Source: Sphingobacterium bovisgrunnientis (GTDB lineage Bacteria > Bacteroidota > Bacteroidia > Sphingobacteriales > Sphingobacteriaceae). Taken from it: a stretch of 64,000 nt of DNA. The stretch covers positions 36,262 through 100,261 of the forward strand of contig NZ_WUQY01000011.1 of NCBI RefSeq assembly GCF_009829085.1. The letters are read 5' to 3'. This document shows, in pieces, positions 45,535 through 55,201 of the stretch; within the stretch, counting starts at the first letter, position 1, and each line of letters opens with the position of its first letter. A program made the translations under genes and the position numbers. The notes beneath the pieces were generated by a model. The model made no database searches, was not told the origin of the DNA, and saw only the letters and a program-made list of their open reading frames with translations.

Positions 45535-47971
45535 TATCCCCTACGCCGGTATAGACAATTACCAAGGTATTGATATACTCTATCACTTAAATGGTGATTA
45601 TTCGGTGATACTAAAAATTAATAATCCCATTATGCAGTATGCCGCAGATGCAAAACTTTATATTCAGCATCATCAGATACTTCTTAATGCGGTTAAAATA
45701 TTAGGTGAAGGGCATATGCTGCAAAAGCAGGATATATTTATTCGCAAAGCATATAAAGCAAATCAAAATCAAGAATTCCTTCACAGCAAATACCAAGAGC
45801 ATTTCTCAGGGAGAGCCTATACAGAAATTCAAACCTATTTCACCATTACCCGTTCGGTAAAAAAAGGGGCTTTTTACACTTTTGATGCCAGAGATCTCTC
45901 CGCATTTATTATAAATATTCAAAAAATATATGAACTATTTTTTCAGGCAAACCTAGAGCCCAAAATACTTTCCAACCAGCAGATAAATCTGTTTGTCAAG
46001 CGCGTTATGTCTTTAAATTTCAAAGATGAAAATATTACTTTAGATAATATTAGGCCTGAAAACACAGAATTATCAATCGGTAATAAAAACGTTCGGGCTA
46101 TCACACTTATTAACACCCAGAGTATAGATCTTCCTGAAACGATAAGCCCATATACTATAAAGAATGATTCCAATGCACAAAATTTCCCTATTGACAATTT
46201 CTTCTTTCTTTATAATGTTCCCGATTATCAGCTTATCATATACAATCAATTTATCGAAATACCAGCACAACGCCAGCTGATAAATAAATTAGAAGTTAAA
46301 AGAAATAGGCATGCGGGAATACCTGACCCCGCAAATACATTATGTGTAGAAGATATTGACAGATTATTAGTTGATGTTGCACGTGAAAACCAAATTTTGG
46401 TGCATGCGCACTTTAACATTTTGGTCTCAACATACCCCGGTAGTCTAGATAAGGCAACGAACTTTATAGAGGCTGCACTATTCCAACAGGGAATCATCAC
46501 TTCCCGCAATGCCTTTAACCAGCTCGAGTTATTTCGTACAACCCTTCCTGCAAATGCTGTGGAATTAAAAAAGTATGATTGGTTTCTGACAACCTGCGAT
46601 GCCGCGTTATGTTTGTTTTTCAAAGAACGATTGCCCAGCGATGAACCATCTGACTTTTTACTTTACTTCACCGACAGGCAAGGCATTCCTGTAGCTATTG
46701 ATCCATCGGATCATCCCATGCAAACTGGAAGAATAAAAAATAGAAACCGATTCGTACTGGGATCATCAGGAACAGGAAAGAGCTATGCTATTAATGCTAT
46801 CGTTCAGCAGTATCTACAGTACAATATGGATGTAGTAATCGTGGACGTGGGGCACTCCTACTCGGGCTTATGCAGTACTTATAATGGAAAATATATAACC
46901 TATAGTGATGAAAACCCCATTACCATGAATCCTTTTGCCATCACAAAAGAAGAATTTAATATTGAGAAAAAAGACTTCTTAATTACCTTAATATGCCTTT
47001 TATGGAAAGGATCTAACGGTGAGGCTTCAACCCTAGAACGTGACGTAATTTCAAAAGTAATTTCAGAATACTATATAGATTACTTCTCCTATAAAGCGGA
47101 TAAGCGTACAGAGGAGCTAAATTTTAACAGCTTTTATCTTTTCGCAAAAAAACATATCCCAAACATCATGAAACAGGAAAATATTCCCTTTGATATAGAT
47201 GAATTCTGTTTTGTACTTAAAAAATTCTATAAAGCCGGAGAATATGAACAGATTTTGAATGAACCTGCAGATAAATCTCTTTTTGACGAGCAATTTGTGG
47301 TGTATGAAATAGACAATATTCAGTCTAACACCATATTACTACCCATTGTCACCCTTATTATTATGGATATGTTTATCCAAAAGATGAGGCACAGAAAAAA
47401 CAGAAGGAAAACGCTCATTTTAGAAGAAGCTTGGCGAGCTATCTCTTCTCCAATGATGGCAAATTTTCTGTTGTATTTAAATAAAACGGTACGTAAGTTC
47501 TATGGAGAGATAATTGAAGTAACCCAAGAAATAAACGACATCATAGGAAATCCCATAATCAAAGATAGTATTATTAACAACTCGGATACGGTTATACTTC
47601 TGCAACAAAAAGAAACTGATTTAAAAAAAGTAGCAGAACTTCTTAATATAAGTCCTGTCGAGCAGCTAAAAATTAGCACCATAAATAAGCTTGATAATAA
47701 GCATAATCGGTCCCGATTCAATGAATTCTATATTAGAAGAGGGAATTCCGGCGAGGTCTATGGCGTAGAGGTAAGCTTATATCACCACCTGGCCTTTACA
47801 ACAGAAAAGCCAGAGAAAAGTGCTGTGGAAATATACGTGCGACACTTTAAAACCTACCCCAATGCCCTTACAGCCTTTGTGGATGACTTTAACAAATCGA
47901 AAATGAGCCTTCAAGATTTTGTTAACCAGGTAAATCTCACCAGCGCGCCCGTTGGAACAATTTATTTGTAA
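45506..47971 (+). CDS. traG: TraG-family conjugation ATPase (VirB4-like)
   Basis: 821 residues. Powers assembly of the transfer apparatus. Walker A is in LGSSGTGKSYAINAI (about residues 417-431) and Walker B in KTLILEEAWRAI (about 634-645). The N-terminal 380 residues are the TraG N domain (LFDIPYAGIDNYQGIDILYH). The overlapping start suggests coupled synthesis with TraF. Length and domain order are normal. Confidence 0.95.
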   Translation: MRKVIKNLFDIPYAGIDNYQGIDILYHLNGDYSVILKINNPIMQYAADAKLYIQHHQILLNAVKILGEGHMLQKQDIFIRKAYKANQNQEFLHSKYQEHFSGRAYTEIQTYFTITRSVKKGAFYTFDARDLSAFIINIQKIYELFFQANLEPKILSNQQINLFVKRVMSLNFKDENITLDNIRPENTELSIGNKNVRAITLINTQSIDLPETISPYTIKNDSNAQNFPIDNFFFLYNVPDYQLIIYNQFIEIPAQRQLINKLEVKRNRHAGIPDPANTLCVEDIDRLLVDVARENQILVHAHFNILVSTYPGSLDKATNFIEAALFQQGIITSRNAFNQLELFRTTLPANAVELKKYDWFLTTCDAALCLFFKERLPSDEPSDFLLYFTDRQGIPVAIDPSDHPMQTGRIKNRNRFVLGSSGTGKSYAINAIVQQYLQYNMDVVIVDVGHSYSGLCSTYNGKYITYSDENPITMNPFAITKEEFNIEKKDFLITLICLLWKGSNGEASTLERDVISKVISEYYIDYFSYKADKRTEELNFNSFYLFAKKHIPNIMKQENIPFDIDEFCFVLKKFYKAGEYEQILNEPADKSLFDEQFVVYEIDNIQSNTILLPIVTLIIMDMFIQKMRHRKNRRKTLILEEAWRAISSPMMANFLLYLNKTVRKFYGEIIEVTQEINDIIGNPIIKDSIINNSDTVILLQQKETDLKKVAELLNISPVEQLKISTINKLDNKHNRSRFNEFYIRRGNSGEVYGVEVSLYHHLAFTTEKPEKSAVEIYVRHFKTYPNALTAFVDDFNKSKMSLQDFVNQVNLTSAPVGTIYL

Positions 47972-47989
47972 ACCTTAAAATACTATTCC

Positions 47990-48649
47990 ATGAAAATTCT
48001 CTCCATTATTTTAATGGTATTGAGCCTACACCTAGCCAATGCCCAAGTTTATATTGACCCTACTGTCGCAGCAGCAACAGCTACACATGCTGGAGTTATT
48101 AATAACCAACTTAATAATGTCAATGAAAACCTTACACTGATTCAACGTGGACAGCTTGCAATCACGGGTCAGTTAACTATAGCCAATGATTTGCAAAATC
48201 AAATTTATAGAGGTCTTTCAGAGGTATCGGGTGTAATGCGCTCGCTTTTAGCCGTTAAAGATATCACTGAAATTTCCGCCGACATTCTAGAAAACATTGA
48301 AAAAGCACTATTAATAGCAAAAGCCAACCCCATACTCCTACTTTTTGCAGAAGAAGGTGCGCGAGAGTTTAAAACTAGGGCTTCAAATTTAGCCTTAGAA
48401 GTGGGCACCTTCGCTCTAAAAGGCGGAAAGGAAAACCTGATGGATTCGGGTGAAAGGGCTAAGCTATTAAACTACATAAGAATTGAGCTTAACATACTGC
48501 GCGGAATAGCCTTTGGAATGCAAAGAAGCATGTTCTGGGCGCAGCAGCGCGGAATACTACAATCCTTGAATCCTTACAGCACCTTTATAAATATTGATAA
48601 GAGTATAGCTGATGATATTATTAGGAATTCAAGACTGGTTAAAAAATGA
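47990..48649 (+). CDS. Secreted conjugation protein, TraI-region paralogue A
   Basis: 219 residues, signal peptide ending near NAQVY (residue 19), otherwise helical. The segment LLLFAEEGAREFKTRASNLA and the end NPYSTFINIDKSIADDIIRN match the gene at 49302 closely, so the two are paralogues. It occupies the place of traI after traG. The next gene's ATG overlaps its stop. It probably lines the periplasmic side of the pore, but no function is known to me. Confidence 0.8.
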   Translation: MKILSIILMVLSLHLANAQVYIDPTVAAATATHAGVINNQLNNVNENLTLIQRGQLAITGQLTIANDLQNQIYRGLSEVSGVMRSLLAVKDITEISADILENIEKALLIAKANPILLLFAEEGAREFKTRASNLALEVGTFALKGGKENLMDSGERAKLLNYIRIELNILRGIAFGMQRSMFWAQQRGILQSLNPYSTFINIDKSIADDIIRNSRLVKK

Positions 48650-49305
48650 AAACGCTACTGCTCCTATTTACCTTTAACATGTGCCTACTGCCCTTGTCAA
48701 AAGCACAGCTTAATATTGAACTATTACATCAGCTTGTCGCTCACAGCAAACAAGAATATGAAAAACAGCAAACTCTTCGAAGCACCCAAGTTGTAGCGAC
48801 AGCAAACCAAGAAATAAACAGCCAGCAAACCGCAACGCTAAAAAGTCGATACCGTGAGATCACAGGGCGATTTCAGGTGCTAGGGACAGCATTACTTATC
48901 CTTAATACATCGATGGAATCTTCCCAATTAATACAGCAGATTACCAACGAGCAGGAGCGCATACTCCACTATGTCCAGGATGACCCCAGCACGTTAAGGC
49001 TTGCCCTAAATTCTCAAAGCGAATTAATCCATAGAGCCCAACAGTTAGCCAGGTATATTTTAGGACTTATGCTCACAATCGGGGAGATTAATCAGATGAA
49101 GCAAAGTGACCGGCGAATATTTTATGCTCAGGTAATCACCGAGCTGAAAACTATATTAAGCATCTCAAGGAGTCTTGCAAACTCCATGTATTACGCCAGT
49201 GTACTTAAAAAGGTTAAATCCCAGCATGCATTTTCTGATTTCATAAATGAAGATAAACGTATCGTAGAGCGTATCCTATCGAAAATAAAAATCTTGACCC
49301 CATGA
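48646..49305 (+). CDS. Secreted conjugation protein between the two paralogues
   Basis: 219 residues with a signal peptide (to SKAQL, residue 20) and a long helical body. Starts and ends overlap both neighbours by four bases. It shares the length and layout of its flanking paralogues (helical, ending FSDFINEDKRIVERILSKIK) but the sequence match is weak, so it may be a more distant copy. Confidence 0.78.
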   Translation: MKTLLLLFTFNMCLLPLSKAQLNIELLHQLVAHSKQEYEKQQTLRSTQVVATANQEINSQQTATLKSRYREITGRFQVLGTALLILNTSMESSQLIQQITNEQERILHYVQDDPSTLRLALNSQSELIHRAQQLARYILGLMLTIGEINQMKQSDRRIFYAQVITELKTILSISRSLANSMYYASVLKKVKSQHAFSDFINEDKRIVERILSKIKILTP

Positions 49306-49973
49306 AATTAATATATATAATCGTTTTGTTCTTCTTTCCGATAAATTTTGCGCTAGCCCAAGGGGTGGTAACCGTCATTCATGATGCCAATCACCTGCGC
49401 ACAGTTAATGAAAATGCTGCTGTACGCTTATCTGCGGAAAGCTACCACAAATCACTGCTTAGCCAAATAAATCAACAAGTAGATAATATCAATATAAATT
49501 TAAGCGCAGTGATATTAGTAAAAAACATCATTCATCAATCTTTAACTCATGTAGATCAAGGTTTGAAATCCTCTATCCAAGTGGTTGGTATTGGCAAACT
49601 TGTACAGGAGATATATAAAGAAAGCAGTGTGGTATTGCAGCTGGCAGCCCCCGCCCCATGGCTATTACTTTTTGCTGAGCAAGCCTCAAAATCTTTTAAA
49701 GATAGGAGCCTAAAACTTGCTGCCGAGGTATACGAATTTATATTAAAAGAAGGTACGGACATTTTAATGGATTACCAAAAACGAGATTATCTACTCACAA
49801 AAATAAGCTTAGAATTAAAAGTAATCAGAGCCCTTATATTTTCCATGCACCGCGCTATTTACTGGGCTAAAATAAATGGTATTGTGAAATCAATTAATCC
49901 GTATGCCAGCTTTATTAATACCGATAAGCAGAAAGCAGACGAAATTTTAAGGTACTACAACCTATTAAAGTAA
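49302..49973 (+). CDS. Secreted conjugation protein, TraI-region paralogue B
   Basis: 223 residues, signal peptide to ALAQG (residue 19). The segment WLLLFAEQASKSFKDRSLKL and the end NPYASFINTDKQKADEILRY closely match the gene at 47990. The start overlaps the preceding stop as ATGA. Presumably a duplicated structural subunit of the periplasmic channel. Confidence 0.8.
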   Translation: MKLIYIIVLFFFPINFALAQGVVTVIHDANHLRTVNENAAVRLSAESYHKSLLSQINQQVDNININLSAVILVKNIIHQSLTHVDQGLKSSIQVVGIGKLVQEIYKESSVVLQLAAPAPWLLLFAEQASKSFKDRSLKLAAEVYEFILKEGTDILMDYQKRDYLLTKISLELKVIRALIFSMHRAIYWAKINGIVKSINPYASFINTDKQKADEILRYYNLLK

Positions 49974-49996
49974 ATTATCCACTAAATTTTAAAAAA

Positions 49997-50797
49997 ATGC
50001 TAAAATCAAAATTTTCATACCTATTGCTCTTCTATATCATCCTAAGCTTGAGCCCTCTCAATGGACAAACTGTACGGAAAATAAATGATAAACACATTGT
50101 CAATCAACAAGAGCGTATGGTTTTTAAACAATGGGATAAAAATAAATTTACGCCAAAAAAAGGCTTTCTAGGATTAAACCCGCAGTATTGGCTTACATGG
50201 GGCCTTCACCCAAACTATCCTAAAGTAGACCATCGCCCATTATCTGCTTCTGGACCTCAAACCCTACGCATGGGTATGCTACTGGCAATGAAAGAATCTA
50301 CCCAGCGCTATAAACTACACAGCGACACCCTGCGGAGCACTTCCCTCACGGAAATATATAACTACGCTCCCCAAGTAAATTCTGCCGATCCACTATGGAA
50401 TCTATACTATAAAAATGAGCTTAGCCCACTTCTAGAGGATCGTATTGATCATCTGAAAGATTTTTCTTACGAATTAAAAATAAACTTGATTGCCAAAGGA
50501 GTGCTAGACTGGTACATCCAAGAATTTGAAAGCCTAAGACAGAGACTCTCAATCGCGCAACAAAGTTACTTGGATAGAGGAAGTAGAATGCTTAGTTATC
50601 ACCGTATACTGCAAGACTATCAACTACTCAATAGCAATTGGAATGCAAAAGTGCAGTATCAAGCTAAGTATCTCGCCCTAGCAAAGAAAATACATGTTTC
50701 CCCGAATGCCTTAAGCCTCCATATTCCTTCCATACCGCCCGGGCAGACAGACATTCAAATAGCCAACAAAATTCTTACGCGTCTATACGCTAAATAA
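49997..50797 (+). CDS. Secreted conjugation-associated protein
   Basis: 266 residues with a signal peptide (to LNGQT, about 24). The conserved-looking block GFLGLNPQYWLTWGLHPNYP is followed by helical segments. It lies between the TraI-type genes and TraJ, where CTnDOT-like elements often have an unnamed periplasmic protein. No enzyme motif is visible. Confidence 0.75.
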   Translation: MLKSKFSYLLLFYIILSLSPLNGQTVRKINDKHIVNQQERMVFKQWDKNKFTPKKGFLGLNPQYWLTWGLHPNYPKVDHRPLSASGPQTLRMGMLLAMKESTQRYKLHSDTLRSTSLTEIYNYAPQVNSADPLWNLYYKNELSPLLEDRIDHLKDFSYELKINLIAKGVLDWYIQEFESLRQRLSIAQQSYLDRGSRMLSYHRILQDYQLLNSNWNAKVQYQAKYLALAKKIHVSPNALSLHIPSIPPGQTDIQIANKILTRLYAK

Positions 50798-50807
50798 ACC
50801 TCATGCT

Positions 50808-51950
50808 ATGAATATTTTAAATTTCTTATGCTCACTTCTGCCCGTAAACCATCAATCTATTGCTGCCAGCGCACCCGAATCATTTAAGGATACTTTCAAT
50901 TTCCTGCAAGGCAATGGTGTTTATGAGGAAGGTGTGATGCATTTTTTACGGGGCATGAAAAACACCATGTGGACACATTTTGATGTATTTATAGCCGATG
51001 CGCAAGCCTTAGCAGCCATTTTTATGCTAATATCATTCGCCATAAGGTCATATGATATGATATCAGGTGATAAGAAATTAGAAATAATGCCACTTCTGCG
51101 CCCTTTTGGCCTAGCAATGATAATAATATGGTGGAGCCCCTTTACACGCATTATATCCTATCCCACAGATATAATAGCCGCCAAAACAGAAGCCCTATTC
51201 GATACAGGACAGTTACAAGTAAACGCCTTACGTATAAAACGAGCAGATTTAATGATTAAAATTGCCGACCAACTTACCACCATTCAAGCCCAGACCGAGG
51301 TGGCTCAAAAAGAAGCAGATTCTTGGTATGGCAAAGCCTGGGAATCGGTTACCTCTACTGTAAAAGAAGGATTTACTACCGTATGGAATACAGTAACACA
51401 GTTAAAAAACAGAATGCAGGTAAACTTACAACTGCTTTTAACTTTTACACTTGAAACCCTTGCACTATGGGTCTTAAGAATTTGCGTATATATAATTTTT
51501 ATGATTCAAATTATATATTCCACCATACTTATCATATTAGGGCCTTTTTCAGTTTCTACAAGCATACTTCCTGCCTTTAGAGATTCGTTTTCAAGCTGGA
51601 TTGCGCGTTTTGTCAGTGTTAACCTTTATTCAGGAATTGCTTACCTGGTGATGCATATATCTAGTCTTTTTCAACAATATGCCATGGAGGCTGAGATTAC
51701 ACGCTATGAACAGTTATTAGCTACATCGGGAGATACTTTAGAAAAAATGGGCTGGTTTGCCTCCAACGGTATACTAAGTTTCGGTATTGTTATTATCTCC
51801 TTTATTATAGGGGGCCTTACCATGTTAACCGTTCCCAGTATCAGCACATGGATTATTTCTACAAGTGGAATTACCTCTGCAGTGAGCACCGTAGCTAGGA
51901 ACTCATCAGCAGCATGGCGTACAGCCAGCAAAATCGCAACTAAAATATAA
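50808..51950 (+). CDS. traJ: TraJ-family conjugation membrane protein (VirB6-like)
   Basis: 380 residues, polytopic. Membrane segments include DAQALAAIFMLISFAIRSYD, MAIIIWWSPF-type (about 103-118), VLRICVYIIFMIQIIYSTIL and ILSFGIVIISFIIGGLTMLT. Residues 135-215 form a long helical periplasmic or cytoplasmic loop. This is the VirB6-like core of the transfer pore. It is followed by TraK after 18 bp. Confidence 0.92.
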   Translation: MNILNFLCSLLPVNHQSIAASAPESFKDTFNFLQGNGVYEEGVMHFLRGMKNTMWTHFDVFIADAQALAAIFMLISFAIRSYDMISGDKKLEIMPLLRPFGLAMIIIWWSPFTRIISYPTDIIAAKTEALFDTGQLQVNALRIKRADLMIKIADQLTTIQAQTEVAQKEADSWYGKAWESVTSTVKEGFTTVWNTVTQLKNRMQVNLQLLLTFTLETLALWVLRICVYIIFMIQIIYSTILIILGPFSVSTSILPAFRDSFSSWIARFVSVNLYSGIAYLVMHISSLFQQYAMEAEITRYEQLLATSGDTLEKMGWFASNGILSFGIVIISFIIGGLTMLTVPSISTWIISTSGITSAVSTVARNSSAAWRTASKIATKI

Positions 51951-51968
51951 ACTACAATCCTTATCATT

Positions 51969-52589
51969 ATGATTATTAGAAACATCGAGAGCAAGATTAG
52001 ACTAGCCTCATGGATTTCGATTTTAAGTCTTATAACTAGTATTATAATATCACTTGGCGTAAGTTTCTTTGCATTTAAACAGATTCATATCGCCCGTAAA
52101 TCCGTATATATCTTAGATAAAAATTCTACCCCCTATCAAGCAAACCAGCTGGATGTGAACGTGAACAGACCGCTTGAATATAGAACGCATGTGAATTTAT
52201 TCCATATGCTCTTTTTTACACTTGCACCAGATGAGAAATTCATGGAGTACCAAATGAAAAAAGCAATGTACTTGATAGATGAAACAGGTGCATTACAGTA
52301 CAACAATTTACGGGAAAAGGGATTTTTCAACTCCATACTCTCTTCAAGCGCTGTATTAACTATACAAACAGATTCTATTCATATAGATCCTAAAAGGAAA
52401 TATTTTCGCTATTACGGTAAACAAACTATTGATAGACGAAGCTCCACTGTGGTGCGAACAATTATCACAGAAGGACACCTCCATGATCTAAAACTTAGAA
52501 CCGAGAATAACGGCCATGGTGTATTAATTACAAAATGGAAAACAATAGAAAATAAAGATATCAGCCATGTTCAGAAGAATAACATCTAA
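51969..52589 (+). CDS. traK: TraK-family conjugation protein (VirB8-like)
   Basis: 206 residues with one membrane helix near the N-terminus (SWISILSLITSIIISLGVSF, about 14-33) and a periplasmic domain (LFHMLFFTLAPDEKFMEYQM, YLIDETGALQYN). This is the VirB8-like assembly factor. It overlaps the next gene by 23 bp. Confidence 0.9.
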   Translation: MIIRNIESKIRLASWISILSLITSIIISLGVSFFAFKQIHIARKSVYILDKNSTPYQANQLDVNVNRPLEYRTHVNLFHMLFFTLAPDEKFMEYQMKKAMYLIDETGALQYNNLREKGFFNSILSSSAVLTIQTDSIHIDPKRKYFRYYGKQTIDRRSSTVVRTIITEGHLHDLKLRTENNGHGVLITKWKTIENKDISHVQKNNI

Positions 52590-53016
52590 TAAACAAGATC
52601 AACCGTCCCTATGGCAGGAGTTATATAATCGTTGGGAGGATCATATCGGTAAAATACAGCGCAGCTTCTTCTATATTATAAATTCCTACCCCAAAACTGT
52701 ATATGGGGTCATGGTATCCAGCATTCTAATCTCTTTAGGATGCTTTTTTTATTTACCTAAAACGCACAAAGATACCACACAAGCCCCTGCCAAAAGTTTG
52801 CTGTCAGGCTTTTACGCTGGAATGGGAAGCATCGCCTACTCTGCCTCAGCGACTAAAGAATTATTTGAGCTCCAAAGTATAGTTGAACAATTAGTTCGTA
52901 AAGATTCATTAACCCACCAAGATAGTGCCATGGTATTGTATGTTTTTGAAAGAATGCAGAAAATTGAAACCAGCATAATCAATTCAAAAATGCCAGACAC
53001 ACTGGTACATAAATAG
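52567..53016 (+). CDS. TraL-position membrane protein
   Basis: 149 residues, one membrane helix (YGVMVSSILISLGCFFYLPK, about 49-68), short cytoplasmic N-terminus and helical periplasmic tail. It occupies the traL position between TraK and TraM but is longer than typical TraL. Assigned by position only. Confidence 0.72.
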   Translation: MFRRITSNKQDQPSLWQELYNRWEDHIGKIQRSFFYIINSYPKTVYGVMVSSILISLGCFFYLPKTHKDTTQAPAKSLLSGFYAGMGSIAYSASATKELFELQSIVEQLVRKDSLTHQDSAMVLYVFERMQKIETSIINSKMPDTLVHK

Positions 53017-53022
53017 CAAATT

Positions 53023-54177
53023 ATGAAAGTTAACTTCAAAAAACCACGGTACATCATTCCTGTTATTGCACTGCCCTTTTTATGTATATTCTATTACATA
53101 TTTAATGATGTATTTGCCACCAAAAATCCGCAGGACCAGCCCAGGGAAAATACACTGCAAGAGCATATTACCGATGTGTCCGATGAAATAAAAAAACGAG
53201 AGCTGGCAGATAAACTTGCTGCATATAAAAATCAATATAAATATGCAGACGGATATACTGCCATAAGTCAAATACAACAGGAGCAGCAAACAGAATTTAA
53301 GTTCGATGAGCTATACAACCAGAACGAAAAAAGAAAATTAGACTCTATTGAGAAATCATTATCCTCTGCTCAGCTTTCTTATAACATAACTAAACCATAT
53401 CCGGCAAAAAGCACAGATAAAGAACTAGAAAAAATACTTAAAAATTTACCTTATCAGCAAAACGAAAAAAAAGAAAGCACCAGCACAAAGCAGCTGGATC
53501 CTTTGGATTTATTTCGAAAACAGATGGCTCTAGCCGACAGCTTTGCTAAAGCGAATGATCCCCAATATAACTCTAAAGAGCCTAATGAACAGCCACACCA
53601 AACAGCACAAAGGGAGCTTACAACAAATTTAAATGTAGAAAAATTCACAAATAGCAAGGGAGTTTTTAATACCATTAAAAGCGATAAACAAGAAAGCTTA
53701 ATAAAGGCAATAATAGATGAAAATAGAACCTCCTATGTGGATTCGCGGCTTCGCTTACGACTGCTTGAAGATTTAAAAGTAGGGAAATATAAAATTGAAA
53801 AAGGGACCTTTCTCTATGCCAAAGTATCGGGATTTTCCGCGCAAAGGGTACAAATAACAGTAAACGCTATCCTGCATAAAGATCAGATATTACCTGTTAA
53901 ACTCAACATCTATGACCAAGATGGTCAAGCCGGATTATATGTTCCTGAATCTCAGTTTAGAGAATTTAGTAAGGAGATTACCAGCAACTCGGCACAGGGC
54001 TTAACGATTAATCAACAAGCAGAAAATAATGCCCAATTATTAATGAGTACTGTGCAGCGCATGTTTCAATCCACAAGTTCAGCAATCAATAAACACATAA
54101 GAAAAAATAAAGCAAAAATAAAATACAATACCCATGTCTACTTAGTAGACGCAAGTGCAAATAATAGCGCAAATTAA
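53023..54177 (+). CDS. traM: TraM-family conjugation protein (VirB10-like)
   Basis: 384 residues. One membrane helix lies near the N-terminus (YIIPVIALPFLCIFYYIFND), followed by a disordered Gln/Lys-rich stretch (about 50-200) and a C-terminal beta-rich domain (GTFLYAKVSGFSAQRVQITV, GQAGLYVPESQFREFS). It bridges inner and outer membrane in type IV secretion. A short hairpin-like gap of 120 bp separates it from traN. Confidence 0.9.
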   Translation: MKVNFKKPRYIIPVIALPFLCIFYYIFNDVFATKNPQDQPRENTLQEHITDVSDEIKKRELADKLAAYKNQYKYADGYTAISQIQQEQQTEFKFDELYNQNEKRKLDSIEKSLSSAQLSYNITKPYPAKSTDKELEKILKNLPYQQNEKKESTSTKQLDPLDLFRKQMALADSFAKANDPQYNSKEPNEQPHQTAQRELTTNLNVEKFTNSKGVFNTIKSDKQESLIKAIIDENRTSYVDSRLRLRLLEDLKVGKYKIEKGTFLYAKVSGFSAQRVQITVNAILHKDQILPVKLNIYDQDGQAGLYVPESQFREFSKEITSNSAQGLTINQQAENNAQLLMSTVQRMFQSTSSAINKHIRKNKAKIKYNTHVYLVDASANNSAN

Positions 54178-54297
54178 AAGCCAGGCTTTTTTCTAAACAT
54201 TTACGGCATTCACGCCTATGAAGGCTTTAATCTTGGCCTATATTATCCATAACTACAGTTCCGAATTTATATTTCCTTACACCTAAAAACATAACTT

Positions 54298-55149
54298 ATG
54301 AAAACTATAAAAATCAATTTAACACTGCTATTCTCCCTTTTGTATATCACGCATATTTTTGCACAAAACAATTTAGCCCGACAAACGCACATGCAGGATC
54401 TCCCTACTATATACCTGTACGCCGATAACTCTGTACATTTTCTATCCCCACAGCCCATTAAATATGTCGATATCTCCTCTGAGCTAGTTCATGGAGATTT
54501 GCCCTTAGAAAATATGTTGCGTATTAAATTTCAAAACGACTCTATAGCACAAGGGGCATTAAGCCCCGAGCTTGGAACCTTAACTATTGTCGCCGAAGAC
54601 TTTATTTCTCAATACCGGCTTTGCTACCTTAATACCTTTCAAGCAAACCTGCCTGCCTTAATCCAGCTCGATCCGATCAGGAGCCAACCCCTGGAAATTA
54701 ACAGAGATCTTTTAACAGAAATCAATAAAAAAGAAATATCCATGCAACTCCTATCCAAAAAAAAATCCAAACCAATCACCAAGAAAAAGGATTTTGGGAT
54801 AACCCTTTCAGTTAATGAGATTTATGCAGTAGGTGAATATATATTTTTAGATATCAGTTTTTCAAACCAGACAAAACTATCTTATGACATCGATGAGTTT
54901 AGGTTTTTTGTTGAAGACAAAAAAGTACTTAAAACGACTAACTTTCAAAGCGTTGAAATAACACCCATATGGAAATTTAAGGAGCTAAGTACTATAAAAT
55001 CCCACCAACGTAACATATATGTCATTAAAAAAGTCATATTCCCCAATAGCAAAGTTCTCAAAATTAGCTTAACAGAAAAGCAGATTTCCGGACGTATGCT
55101 AGATCTGGACATAGGTTTTGATGATATATCAAATGCAAAAGCCCTATAA
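54298..55149 (+). CDS. traN: TraN-family conjugation protein (DUF4138, VirB9-like)
   Basis: 283 residues, signal peptide to FAQNN (about 24). The N-terminal beta domain has TIYLYADNSVHFLSPQPIKY, and the C-terminal domain has FGITLSVNEIYAVGEYIFLD. This is the outer-membrane-associated VirB9-like subunit of CTnDOT-like elements. Confidence 0.9.
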   Translation: MKTIKINLTLLFSLLYITHIFAQNNLARQTHMQDLPTIYLYADNSVHFLSPQPIKYVDISSELVHGDLPLENMLRIKFQNDSIAQGALSPELGTLTIVAEDFISQYRLCYLNTFQANLPALIQLDPIRSQPLEINRDLLTEINKKEISMQLLSKKKSKPITKKKDFGITLSVNEIYAVGEYIFLDISFSNQTKLSYDIDEFRFFVEDKKVLKTTNFQSVEITPIWKFKELSTIKSHQRNIYVIKKVIFPNSKVLKISLTEKQISGRMLDLDIGFDDISNAKAL

Positions 55150-55201
55150 TCGAATTCCCTTAGCAAGATTATCAGTTTATTAACTAAAAACTCAAGAGAT
55201 C

